A stretch of DNA of 6,653 bases from UBA7960 sp964348755. Its GTDB lineage: Bacteria > Bacteroidota > Bacteroidia > Bacteroidales > UBA7960. The translations under genes and the position numbers were made by a program. Position 1 is the stretch's first letter, and every line of letters starts with the position of its first letter. Of the stretch, positions 1-6,630 are shown in pieces. The notes beneath the pieces were generated by a model that was given only the letters and a program-made list of their open reading frames with translations, did not search any database and had not been told where the DNA came from. The stretch covers positions 1 through 6,653 of the forward strand of contig CAYGDW010000091.1 of the NCBI GenBank assembly GCA_964348755.1, in the 5' to 3' direction.

Positions 1-23
1 TGCGCTACTTTTTGGCTTTCCCA

Positions 24-39
24 ATTCTTTCAAAGATCA
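24..39 (-). promoter_or_regulatory. boxA-like antitermination element of a probable rRNA leader
   Basis: Read on the minus strand these bases are TGATCTTTGAAAGAAT. This resembles the boxA element in ribosomal RNA leaders (E. coli TGCTCTTTAACAAT; other phyla have TTCTTTGA-type versions), where NusB and S10 bind to prevent premature termination. It lies about 20 bases downstream of the minus-strand promoter core at 61-68, which is a sensible place for a leader element. The gene it would serve lies beyond the left edge, so the rRNA assignment is an inference from this element and the promoter together. Confidence 0.45.
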
Positions 40-60
40 TTTTCCCGCATTTGGGGAGTG

Positions 61-94
61 CAAAGGTAGAAAACTTTTTTATTACTCAACCAAA
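61..94 (-). promoter_or_regulatory. Minus-strand Bacteroidota-type promoter (P1) pointing off the left edge
   Basis: On the minus strand bases 68-61 read TACCTTTG, an exact match to the Bacteroidota -7 consensus TAnnTTTG, followed by CACTCCCC. A TTTG at 94-91 sits 22 bases upstream, close to the 19-21 base spacing usual for the -33 element. Further upstream (about 95-125) are long A and T tracts that could act like an UP element. A strong promoter with an A/T-rich approach and a boxA-like site just downstream is typical of rRNA operons. It is transcribed divergently from cyd and starts outside any gene in this window. Confidence 0.6.
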
Positions 95-111
95 TATTTT
101 TTAAAAAAAAT

Positions 112-127
112 GCAAAAAATATTTTGC
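112..127. repeat. Short inverted repeat in A/T-rich DNA behind P1
   Basis: GCAAAA (112-117) and TTTTGC (122-127) form a perfect 6-base inverted repeat around a 4-base loop. It lies in the A/T-rich stretch upstream of the minus-strand P1 promoter. Such DNA often gives short palindromes by chance, so a role as a curved or UP-like segment or a protein site is only possible. It has the hairpin shape but too little G+C for a good terminator. Confidence 0.3.
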
Positions 128-182
128 GGCTGATTTTAAGCAAGTTAATAAAACCGTGCATTCAAAATTCTTCAGATCGCTT

Positions 183-196
183 CGGGTTTTGACCCG
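183..196. repeat. Small GC-rich inverted repeat between P2 and P1
   Basis: CGGGT (183-187) and ACCCG (192-196) form a perfect 5-base stem around a TTTG loop. It would be transcribed from P2 on the minus strand, about 20 bases downstream of the P2 core. No T-run follows it in either direction, so it is not a standard terminator. It may be a small leader hairpin or chance. Confidence 0.35.
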
Positions 197-202
197 CTTC
201 CA

Positions 203-234
203 CCAAATGGGGAAGCAAAGATACGAACTTTTTT
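203..234 (-). promoter_or_regulatory. Second minus-strand promoter-like block (P2), a relative of P1
   Basis: On the minus strand bases 223-216 read TATCTTTG, again an exact TAnnTTTG match. The surroundings copy P1: a run of A then GTT just before the core, and TTTGC then TCCCC just after it. The block at 203-234 therefore looks like an imperfect duplicate of 50-80, about 154 bases further upstream. No TTTG or TTG lies at the proper -33 distance, so it is a weaker promoter candidate than P1. Tandem promoters are common ahead of rRNA operons, and this pair would fit that pattern. Confidence 0.4.
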
Positions 235-308
235 CAGAAACCCGATTCCTTTTGCAAGTAAATTTTTGATTTGAATTGGAAATGGCCATAACCCAATGTA
301 ATACTTGG

Positions 309-324
309 CTTCAAGTGGTTGAAG
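309..324. repeat. Perfect inverted repeat, possible operator
   Basis: CTTCAA (309-314) and TTGAAG (319-324) form a perfect 6-base inverted repeat with a 4-base spacer GTGG. A second pairing, TACTT (302-306) with AAGTA (322-326), overlaps it. It lies about 160 bases upstream of the candidate cyd promoter and about 100 bases behind P2. A similar repeat with the same CTTC/GAAG core lies at 374-388. No T-run follows on either strand, so a terminator is unlikely. A protein-binding site is possible but unproven. Confidence 0.35.
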
Positions 325-373
325 TACAAAAGGTAAGATTTATGTAAAGGGCAAAAATATTATTTCATTTTAA

Positions 374-388
374 AACTTCCATGAAGTT
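374..388. repeat. Second perfect inverted repeat with CTTC/GAAG core
   Basis: AACTTC (374-379) and GAAGTT (383-388) form a perfect 6-base inverted repeat around CAT. Its core resembles that of the repeat at 309-324, and the two centres are about 65 bases apart. It sits about 95 bases upstream of the candidate cyd promoter. The pair could be binding sites for one regulator, but the sequence is A/T-rich and one such repeat is not very improbable. Confidence 0.35.
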
Positions 389-464
389 CATCCCAGTTTA
401 CCAAAAAGGCATAAAACTGTTTTTGTCAGGCATTTAAAAGGTCAAAGAAAATTCAGGTAATTGG

Positions 465-494
465 TTGCTTAATTTGATTTTTATAATAATTTTG
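465..494 (+). promoter_or_regulatory. Candidate promoter of the cydABDC operon
   Basis: TAATTTTG at 487-494 matches the Bacteroidota -7 consensus TAnnTTTG exactly. TTG at 465-467 lies 19 bases upstream, the expected position of the -33 element. This is the only exact + strand match I found between 290 and 636. Transcription would begin near base 500 and leave a leader of roughly 135 bases before cydA. No clear regulator site overlaps it. A TTGAT half-site at 474-478 recalls FNR/CRP operators, but its partner half is poor. Confidence 0.5.
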
Positions 495-636
495 AGCAGT
501 CGCTGTAATTTAAGGCCATTCGGCGGGCATAACAGTATTATTTGTTTGGGGTTGGTCATTTATTTCTGGAAGCCTGATTTCGAATCATAATTTTAACCTT
601 AACTCACCATATTCATCACCAAAAACCCAAAAGCCT

Positions 637-1995
637 ATGGAAGTTTTAGAGATTGCGAGGTGGCAATTTGGCATTACTACAGTATATCACTTTTTTTTCA
701 GCCCGCTAACAATGGGTTTATCAGTACTGACGGCCATTTTGCATACATTTTATTATCGTACCAATAATTCTGATTACAAGCGTTTAACCAAATATTTTGG
801 GAAACTTTTCATAATAATTTTTGCTCTTGGGGTTGTAACCGGCATTGTGCTTGAGTTTCAGTTTGGTATGGCTTGGTCGCAGTATTCGCGCTTTGTGGGC
901 GATATTTTTGGCATACCGCTTGCCATAGAGGCTATGCTTGCCTTTTTCCTGGAATCGACTTTTATTGCTGTTTGGTTGTTTGGTTGGGGCCGCCTGCCCC
1001 GCGGGGTTCATTTGCTTAGTATTTGGCTGGTTGCCTTCGGGTCGGTAATGTCGGCGCTTTGGATTTTGATTGCCAATGCCTGGATGCAGGTTCCAGTAGG
1101 ATATGTATTGAATCAGGGGCGGGCAGAGCTTGCCGATTTTGTTGCGGTGATGCTCAATGAGCAAATGCTGGTTATGGCTCAGCATACCATAATTGCAGCC
1201 TTTGCCACCGCCGGATTTTTTATGTTTGGCATAAGTGCCTGGCAAATTTTGCGTGCCAACCAGGTAGAAGCCTTTGGCAAATCGGCACGGATTGCTTTGG
1301 TATTTGCGGCAGTGTCGAGTCTGTTGGTTGCCACCACTGGGCACAAGCATGCACAGCATACCGTTAAGTACCAGCCTATGAAAATGGCAGCTATGGAAGG
1401 GCTTTGGGAATCGGAGCAGCCGGCAAGTTTCAGCATGTTTGCTTTAATTGATCAGGAAAACCGCACTTCGAGCCGCGAAATAAAGTTGCCCTATATGCTT
1501 TCTGTGCTTGCCCACAACAACATTACCAGCGAGGTAAAAGGCTTAAATGAGCTGCAGGCAGAATTCGAGCAAAAGTACGGTCCCGGCGACTACCTGCCAC
1601 CGGTTGCCATTGTTTACTGGAGTTTTAGGTTTATGGTGGGTTTGGGTATGTTGTTTATACTATTTTCGTTTTTTGGACTGATTCAATGGTGGAGAAACAA
1701 ATTGGAGCAAAGCAAATTGTATTTGAAGTTTGCTTTGGTAGTAATGTTTTTGCCGCTTGTTTCAAACTCTTTAGGCTGGATAGTGGCCGAGATGGGCCGG
1801 CAACCGTGGGTTGCCTACGGCCTCCTTCTTACGCGCGACGGCGTTTCGCCAAATGTAAGCAGCAGCCAAATGTTGTTTACCACTGTAGTTTTTACCCTAC
1901 TTTACGGGGTGCTGGCTGCCGTGGCGGTTTTTTTGGTGCACCGTTATGCAAAGCCGGGCCTTCGGGACGATGACGACAAGGTGCATGCTTACTGA
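637..1995 (+). CDS. cydA: Cytochrome bd ubiquinol/menaquinol oxidase subunit I (CydA)
   Basis: This is the catalytic, heme-carrying subunit of cytochrome bd, an inner-membrane oxidase that oxidises quinol and reduces oxygen to water. About nine membrane helices are visible. Key residues align with E. coli: H18 (H19) and E385 (E445), ligands of the two high-spin hemes; H183 (H186) and M333 (M393), ligands of heme b558; E98 and E106 (E99, E107) of the proton path; R331 and the GRQPW motif at 387-391. Q-loop residues K249 and E254 match E. coli K252 and E257 of the quinol site. At 452 residues it is about 70 shorter than E. coli CydA because it lacks the long C-terminal Q-loop insertion, so it belongs to the short-Q-loop type, as in Geobacillus. 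The start places H18 at the family position. No Shine-Dalgarno sequence is evident; the A/C-rich approach is usual for Bacteroidota. It is the first gene of the operon. Confidence 0.98.
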   Translation: MEVLEIARWQFGITTVYHFFFSPLTMGLSVLTAILHTFYYRTNNSDYKRLTKYFGKLFIIIFALGVVTGIVLEFQFGMAWSQYSRFVGDIFGIPLAIEAMLAFFLESTFIAVWLFGWGRLPRGVHLLSIWLVAFGSVMSALWILIANAWMQVPVGYVLNQGRAELADFVAVMLNEQMLVMAQHTIIAAFATAGFFMFGISAWQILRANQVEAFGKSARIALVFAAVSSLLVATTGHKHAQHTVKYQPMKMAAMEGLWESEQPASFSMFALIDQENRTSSREIKLPYMLSVLAHNNITSEVKGLNELQAEFEQKYGPGDYLPPVAIVYWSFRFMVGLGMLFILFSFFGLIQWWRNKLEQSKLYLKFALVVMFLPLVSNSLGWIVAEMGRQPWVAYGLLLTRDGVSPNVSSSQMLFTTVVFTLLYGVLAAVAVFLVHRYAKPGLRDDDDKVHAY

Positions 1996-2022
1996 TTTTG
2001 TACAACCTTAACACGTTAAGTC

Positions 2023-3042
2023 ATGGATTATCAGGTAATATGGTTTATTTTAATAGCAATTTTGTTTATTGGTTATTTTTTTCTGGAAGGGTTTGACTTT
2101 GGGGTTGGCATTTTAATGCCCTTTATAAGCAAGGATGATACCGACCGCAGAGTGGTTATAAACACCATTGGCCCGTTTTGGGATGCCAACGAGGTATGGC
2201 TTATTACGGCCGGCGGGGCTATGTTTGCTGCATTTCCGCATTGGTATGCCACGCTTTTCAGCGGGTTTTACATTCCATTGTTTTTAATGGTAATAGCTCT
2301 GATTTTACGGGCGGTGGGATTTGAATTCAGGAGTAAAATGCCGCAGCAATGGTGGAGAAAAACTGCCGATCAGTTTATTTTCTTTGGAAGCCTTGTTCCG
2401 GCTCTGTTATGGGGTGTGGCTTTTACAAATATTGTTCAGGGTCTTCCAATAGGCGCCGATATGTATTTTACCGGAAACCTCATTTCCATTTTAAACCCTT
2501 ATGCATTGCTGGGGGGTGTGGTAGCGGTGCTCTTTTTTATGCTGCACGGGGCTCTCTTCCTGAGTTTGCGCACTACCGACCAGCTAAAGGAAAGAGCCAT
2601 GAAAATTGCCAGGAACCTTTGGTGGCCGGTTGGGATTATTACAGCAGTATTTGCCATTCTCGGATACTGGCAAACTATGTTGTTCGAAGGTCTGGGCCTG
2701 ATTCCGGGTACCCTTCCGGCATTGATTTTTATCAGTTTTATTGCGGCCATGGTATTTATGCGCCTGAAGATGCAGGGATACGCCTTTGCCTCAATTGCTC
2801 TGACCATTGTTCTGGGCACAGCAGTAATCTTTAATGGCTTGTTTCCGAAGGTTATGCCCTCATCGATCGATGCCGCCTATCATCTCACCATTTACAATGC
2901 ATCGAGCAGCGATTTAACTCTGAAAATAATGAGCATTGTAGCTTTGATTTTTGTGCCGGTGGTACTGGCTTACCAGGGTTGGAGCTATTATGTATTCAGC
3001 AAGCGTATTTCGCGCGAGTCAATACCACCCAGTCAGTCCTGA
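2023..3042 (+). CDS. cydB: Cytochrome bd oxidase subunit II (CydB)
   Basis: CydB pairs with CydA in the membrane; it is needed for oxidase stability and contributes to the proton or oxygen route, but carries no heme ligands in known structures. The 339-residue product has the family length and about eight membrane helices. Diagnostic motifs are EGFDFGVG at 22-29 (D25, equal to E. coli D29), GPFWDANEVWLITAGGAMFA at 50-69 (D54, equal to E. coli D58), and GFEFRSK at 99-105. The C-terminal SLTIYNAS-type signature appears as HLTIYNASSSDLTLK at 287-301, just before the last helix. The gene starts 27 bases after the cydA stop, so the two are certainly cotranscribed. The sequence before the ATG is only weakly purine-rich. 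The protein is intact, with no frameshift or unusual tail. Confidence 0.98.
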   Translation: MDYQVIWFILIAILFIGYFFLEGFDFGVGILMPFISKDDTDRRVVINTIGPFWDANEVWLITAGGAMFAAFPHWYATLFSGFYIPLFLMVIALILRAVGFEFRSKMPQQWWRKTADQFIFFGSLVPALLWGVAFTNIVQGLPIGADMYFTGNLISILNPYALLGGVVAVLFFMLHGALFLSLRTTDQLKERAMKIARNLWWPVGIITAVFAILGYWQTMLFEGLGLIPGTLPALIFISFIAAMVFMRLKMQGYAFASIALTIVLGTAVIFNGLFPKVMPSSIDAAYHLTIYNASSSDLTLKIMSIVALIFVPVVLAYQGWSYYVFSKRISRESIPPSQS

Positions 3043-3101
3043 CCTTTTTCTTATACTGGCTGGTAAAGAATACGGTAACCGTGAATGACGAAAAAAGCGT
3101 A

Positions 3102-4838
3102 ATGAGCATTCACCGCAGGCTTTTTGCCATGGCTGCGAATGAGCGCCTGTATTTGCCCCGGTTGGCTATTATAAGCCTGTTACTTTCGGCGGTTGTAATT
3201 TTTCAAATGCATTTGCTGGCCAGAGCCATTGATTCGGTTTTTATCGGATCAGTGCCCCTAAATCCGAAATTACTTTTTATGCTTGGGGCCATTGTAATTG
3301 CCCGGGCATTATTGCTTTGGTGGCGCGAGCGGGTGGCCCAAATTAACGCCATAAAAATTAAATCGGCTTTGCGCCTGAAACTTTTTGAAAAGCTGCTGGA
3401 GAAAGGGCCTGCATTTGCACGAAGCGAAAAAACCGGCGAGTTGGTTGCTGTAGCCACTGAAGGCATTGAAAAACTTGATGATTATTACACACGTTATATT
3501 CCTTCAATAGTACATTTATTTATATTGCCGCCGGCTATTATTGGGTTTGCATTTTTTATTGACTGGCAGAGCGGGCTTCTCATGTTGATTACTGGGCCAT
3601 TGATAGTTTTTTTTATGTGGCTTATTGGCACATACGCCAAAAGCATAACTCAAAAGCAGTGGGGCGAAATCAGCGCTATGTCGGCTCATTTTCTTGATGC
3701 TTTGCAGGGATTGAAAACCCTGAAGGTGTTTGGGGCCCAGGACAGGGAAGCCGGGCTTGTAAGCCTAACCAGCAATAATTTTCGGCTTATTACCATGCAG
3801 GTACTCAAAGTGGCATTCCTTTCGGGGCTGGTGCTTGAACTGGCCGCGAGCATTAGCATTGCCCTTGTGGCCTTGCAGGTTGGCATAAGGCTAATAGAAG
3901 GCATGATGGTGTTTAAATTGGGCTTGTTTGTACTTTTGCTGGCGCCGGAGTTTTATATTCCGTTCCGAATGTTGGGTATGCACCACCATGCAGGCATGGA
4001 AGGGGCGGCAGCGGCAGAAAAAATTTTTGGCATAACACATTCGGAAAGCATTCATAAAGAAGGGGAAGAAGCTCCTTTGCATGGAATTAAACAACCTGAG
4101 GTTGTTTTTAGCAATGTGGCTTATATTTACCCGGGGGCTGAGCAATCTGCCATTAACCATATAAACGTAACTCTTGAGCCTGGTAGCATTAACGCCCTGG
4201 TTGGGCCAACAGGTTCGGGCAAAACCACTTTTGCCCACCTCTTACTGGGCTTTCTGAGGCCAACCAGCGGACAAATACTGATTAATGGGATGAACCTTTT
4301 TGAATACAAAAAGAGCCATTGGCAGCAAATGATAGCCTTTGTGCCCCAGCATCCGCATTTTTTTAATACAACCATACTTGATAACTTGTTAATGGCCAAT
4401 TCGGCTGCAACCCAGGAAGATGTTGAAGCAGCCGTCGCGAAATCGGGGCTTTTGCCACTGATTTCAACCATGCCCCTGGGTTTTAACACCCAGCTTACTG
4501 ACAATGCTTCAAGGCTAAGCAGTGGCGAAAAACAGAGACTGGCACTGGCAAGGGCTTTTCTTAAAGATGCACCCCTGCTTATACTGGATGAGCCAACCTC
4601 GGGTCTTGACCCCGAAAGTGAGCAAGCTATAGCCGGAGCCATAGTGCAACTTGCCAAAAACCGTACTACCGTTATTATTGCCCACAGGCTTAATACAGTA
4701 AAACGGGCCAATAAAATAATTGTATTTGACAAAGGAATAATAACCCAGACAGGAAGCCATGAGTTACTTTTTAAACAGTCTGGAATTTATGCAGGTTTTT
4801 TCGAAACCTTGCTGAAAAATAATTCAGTAAGTAATTAG
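3102..4838 (+). CDS. cydD: CydDC heme/thiol ABC exporter, CydD subunit
   Basis: CydD is one half of the heterodimeric ABC transporter CydDC, required to assemble cytochrome bd. Six membrane helices fill residues 19-290 and one ATPase domain fills 332-578. The ATPase has Walker A GPTGSGKTT (368-376), Q-loop Q416, signature LSSGEKQR (472-479), Walker B LLILDEPT with D496 and E497, and switch H528, so it looks active. APEFYIPFR (281-289) matches APEFFQPLR of E. coli CydD and separates it from CydC. H296, third of three consecutive histidines, aligns with E. coli H312, a reported heme ligand. I chose ATG 3102, giving 578 residues against 588 in E. coli and a short cytoplasmic end (MSIHRRLF) before helix 1. 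The frame is open back to ATG 2979 inside cydB, and GTG 3081 is an alternative start. It lies 59 bases after cydB and 3 before cydC. Confidence 0.95.
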   Translation: MSIHRRLFAMAANERLYLPRLAIISLLLSAVVIFQMHLLARAIDSVFIGSVPLNPKLLFMLGAIVIARALLLWWRERVAQINAIKIKSALRLKLFEKLLEKGPAFARSEKTGELVAVATEGIEKLDDYYTRYIPSIVHLFILPPAIIGFAFFIDWQSGLLMLITGPLIVFFMWLIGTYAKSITQKQWGEISAMSAHFLDALQGLKTLKVFGAQDREAGLVSLTSNNFRLITMQVLKVAFLSGLVLELAASISIALVALQVGIRLIEGMMVFKLGLFVLLLAPEFYIPFRMLGMHHHAGMEGAAAAEKIFGITHSESIHKEGEEAPLHGIKQPEVVFSNVAYIYPGAEQSAINHINVTLEPGSINALVGPTGSGKTTFAHLLLGFLRPTSGQILINGMNLFEYKKSHWQQMIAFVPQHPHFFNTTILDNLLMANSAATQEDVEAAVAKSGLLPLISTMPLGFNTQLTDNASRLSSGEKQRLALARAFLKDAPLLILDEPTSGLDPESEQAIAGAIVQLAKNRTTVIIAHRLNTVKRANKIIVFDKGIITQTGSHELLFKQSGIYAGFFETLLKNNSVSN

Positions 4839-4841
4839 TGT

Positions 4842-6560
4842 ATGCATAACGGGTTTACTTATTTGGTTAAAAAGAACTGGCAAAGGATTGCATTATCGCT
4901 ATTTTTGGCCTGTGGTACCGTAATGGCCGGTATAGGGCTTATGAGTACATCGGGCTACCTTATTTCGCTTGCAGCCCTGCGACCCATGATAGTTGACCTT
5001 TTTATGGTAACTGCTGCAATAAGGTTTTTTGGGATTTCGAGGGCGGTGGTAAGGTATTTTGAAAAGGTGATTTCGCACGACATTACTTTTAGAATAATGA
5101 GTAATTTGCGCCGAATGCTGTTTGATAAACTAAATGAGCGGCCAATGGTCTGGCTTATGGGCAAAAGGCCCGGCGACCTGCTGGCCAGGCTAATAAGCGA
5201 TACCGACACACTGCAAAATGCATATCTGCGCCTGGCCTTGCCGGTTCTGGTTGCTTTAATCATTTCGACCATAACGGTTACTGCATTATGGATTTTGAGC
5301 CCTGGAGCAGCCCTTGCTACATTTGCAACATTGGCAGTGAGTGGTGCAGGCATGCCAATAATTGCCATAAAAATGGCCAGAGGGAGGGGCGTTTCGGATA
5401 ATGCTATAAAAACAAATCTCAAGGTTTTGTTAATTGACAAAATTCAGGGAATGCAGGAACTGGCCTGGATGGCCCGGGAGCAAAATACCAGGGAGCAAAT
5501 CGGACAACTACAACAAAATATTGACTCAATACAGAAAAAAAATGCAGGCAGTTCGGGTATTTTGGAGGGGCTGAACTGCATGATTTCAAACACCGGAATG
5601 GTTTTGGCATTGGTTATTATTAGCCCAATGGTATTGACGGGCCAGGTTAATGGGGCTGTGCTGGCCCTGGTTACCTTGGGAGTGCTTAGCAGCTTTGAAG
5701 CCGTAATACCACTGGGGCAGGCATTTCTGAACCTCGGAAACGCGAAAGAGGCATTCAGGCGGGTTTCGGAAATTACAGCGGCCGAGAAATGGCAGGTGGA
5801 TGAGCAAAACATTAAAATCCCGGCAGGACATTGCAACATAAAGTTTAATAAAGTAAGATTTTCATACCACCCTGAGAACAGAACCCTGAACAACATAAGT
5901 TTTGAAATTCCACGCGGATCAAAAACCGCCATAGTAGGTCCGTCGGGAAGTGGAAAAAGTACCCTTGTAAACCTTTTGCTAGGGTTTTGGGAAAACAACC
6001 ATGGCACCATAAGTTTTGGCAATACCAGTATAGGCAAATTAAATAAAGAAGCGCTTCGATCAAATTTTTGCCTGGTACAACAGGATGCTTTCATTTTCAA
6101 TCGCTCGTTGCGCGAAAACCTGCTTATTGCCAAACCCGATGCAACGCTACAGGAGTTGAATGAGGTAATGCATGCCGTGGCATTAAGCGCATTTACCAAC
6201 AACCTCGATATGGCTCCTGGCAGTCTTGGAATGAAATTATCGGGCGGGGAACGTCAACTGCTTGCCATGGCACGGGCCCTCTTGAAAAATGCACCGATAT
6301 GGATTATGGACGAACCCACTGCGAACCTCGATGTGAACACCGAACGCCTTATTTTAAACACAATGTGGAAGAATTGCCCGGGCAAAACCCTTATATTAAT
6401 TACCCACCGGCTTATAGATATGGAATACATGGACCAGATTATAGTAATGAACCGGGGAATGATTGTAGAAAAGGGCACCCACCATCAATTGCTAGCCAAA
6501 GCAGGATTATATGCAAAGATGTACCAGGTGCAACTTCAAATTTTTGGCATTCATAAATAA
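4842..6560 (+). CDS. cydC: CydDC heme/thiol ABC exporter, CydC subunit
   Basis: CydC is the partner half of CydD. The 572-residue product (E. coli 573) has six membrane helices within residues 14-292 and an ATPase domain over 330-572. Visible motifs are A-loop Y342, Walker A GPSGSGKST (366-374), Q-loop Q414, signature LSGGERQ (466-472), Walker B IWIMDEPT with D490 and E491, and switch H522. The RYFEKVISHDITFR motif (71-84) is the CydC hallmark; H79 matches E. coli H85, the reported heme ligand. EAVIPLGQAF (286-295) matches EALAPVTGAF of E. coli. The ATG lies only 3 bases after the cydD stop, so translation is probably coupled, fitting equal production of the two halves. The substrate is not readable from sequence: E. 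coli CydDC has been described as exporting cysteine and glutathione, and more recently as moving heme. It is the last gene of the operon and ends with TAA. Confidence 0.96.
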   Translation: MHNGFTYLVKKNWQRIALSLFLACGTVMAGIGLMSTSGYLISLAALRPMIVDLFMVTAAIRFFGISRAVVRYFEKVISHDITFRIMSNLRRMLFDKLNERPMVWLMGKRPGDLLARLISDTDTLQNAYLRLALPVLVALIISTITVTALWILSPGAALATFATLAVSGAGMPIIAIKMARGRGVSDNAIKTNLKVLLIDKIQGMQELAWMAREQNTREQIGQLQQNIDSIQKKNAGSSGILEGLNCMISNTGMVLALVIISPMVLTGQVNGAVLALVTLGVLSSFEAVIPLGQAFLNLGNAKEAFRRVSEITAAEKWQVDEQNIKIPAGHCNIKFNKVRFSYHPENRTLNNISFEIPRGSKTAIVGPSGSGKSTLVNLLLGFWENNHGTISFGNTSIGKLNKEALRSNFCLVQQDAFIFNRSLRENLLIAKPDATLQELNEVMHAVALSAFTNNLDMAPGSLGMKLSGGERQLLAMARALLKNAPIWIMDEPTANLDVNTERLILNTMWKNCPGKTLILITHRLIDMEYMDQIIVMNRGMIVEKGTHHQLLAKAGLYAKMYQVQLQIFGIHK

Positions 6561-6567
6561 AAAGCGC

Positions 6568-6587
6568 CCTGAATCTAAGGTTTTTTT
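6568..6587 (+). terminator. Weak terminator-like element after cydC
   Basis: CCT (6568-6570) can pair with AGG (6578-6580), followed directly by seven T (6581-6587), only 8 bases past the cydC stop. The position and T-run are right for an intrinsic terminator, but a 3-base stem is too weak to be convincing. It may be partial, or the transcript may continue past the window. Confidence 0.2.
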
Positions 6588-6600
6588 CTGCAAATATTTG

Positions 6601-6630
6601 TTTATAAAAAGGAAGTTTATAAAAAGGAAG
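6601..6630. repeat. Perfect 15-base tandem duplication
   Basis: The unit TTTATAAAAAGGAAG occurs twice in a row with no mismatch (6601-6615 and 6616-6630). Because the unit is five codons long, it does not disturb a reading frame; in the open + strand frame it duplicates the residues VYKKE. Identical copies suggest a recent slippage duplication, or the start of a longer repeat series interrupted after two copies. Confidence 0.9.

Larger units (their letters stand above)
1..636. other. Non-coding region upstream of cydA, with divergent promoter signals
   Basis: This 636-base stretch has no convincing protein gene on either strand. It is much richer in A and T than the coding part of the window. 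The left third reads as a regulatory region on the minus strand: promoter-like cores at 61-68 and 216-223 and a boxA-like element at 24-39, pointing off the left edge. The middle (about 300-400) contains two short perfect inverted repeats. The right part holds the best + strand promoter candidate (465-494) and the presumed leader of the cyd transcript. The 62-codon minus-strand open frame at 101-289 runs through the promoter-like block at 203-234, has low-complexity ends, and resembles no family I know, so I treat it as chance. Confidence 0.75.

Noticed and set aside
101..289. 62-codon open frame on the minus strand
   Set aside because: It covers a promoter-like block and A/T-rich DNA, has a low-complexity end and no recognisable domain; chance is the simpler reading.
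352..359. Minus-strand TATTTTTG promoter core
   Set aside because: The core matches TAnnTTTG, but there is no -33 element at the right distance and no shared context with P1 or P2.
394..425. Overlapping inverted repeats CAGTTT/AAACTG and CAAAAA/TTTTTG
   Set aside because: Long loops (12-14 bases) and A/T-only or short stems; no T-run after them and no clear relation to a gene.
474..487. FNR/CRP-like site TTGAT-N4-ATAAT
   Set aside because: Only the left half matches; the right half agrees with ATCAA at 3 of 5 positions. In A/T-rich DNA this is expected by chance.
561..568. TATTTCTG as a closer cydA promoter core
   Set aside because: One mismatch in the TTTG part and poor spacing to the TTTG repeats at 541-548 (16 or 12 bases). 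The 465-494 candidate is better.
1957..1980. DDDDK near the CydA C-terminus
   Set aside because: It is identical to the enterokinase recognition motif, but here it is simply part of a charged cytoplasmic tail; no sign of a tag or construct.
2979..3101. In-frame extension of CydD from ATG 2979
   Set aside because: It would overlap cydB by 64 bases and add 41 residues that E. coli CydD lacks. The length and the N-terminal layout fit ATG 3102 better.
4127..4732. 201-codon minus-strand frame within cydD, and a 252-codon one (5444-6202) within cydC
   Set aside because: Both run antisense to strongly conserved ABC ATPase motifs; they arise from codon bias on the opposite strand and resemble no known protein.
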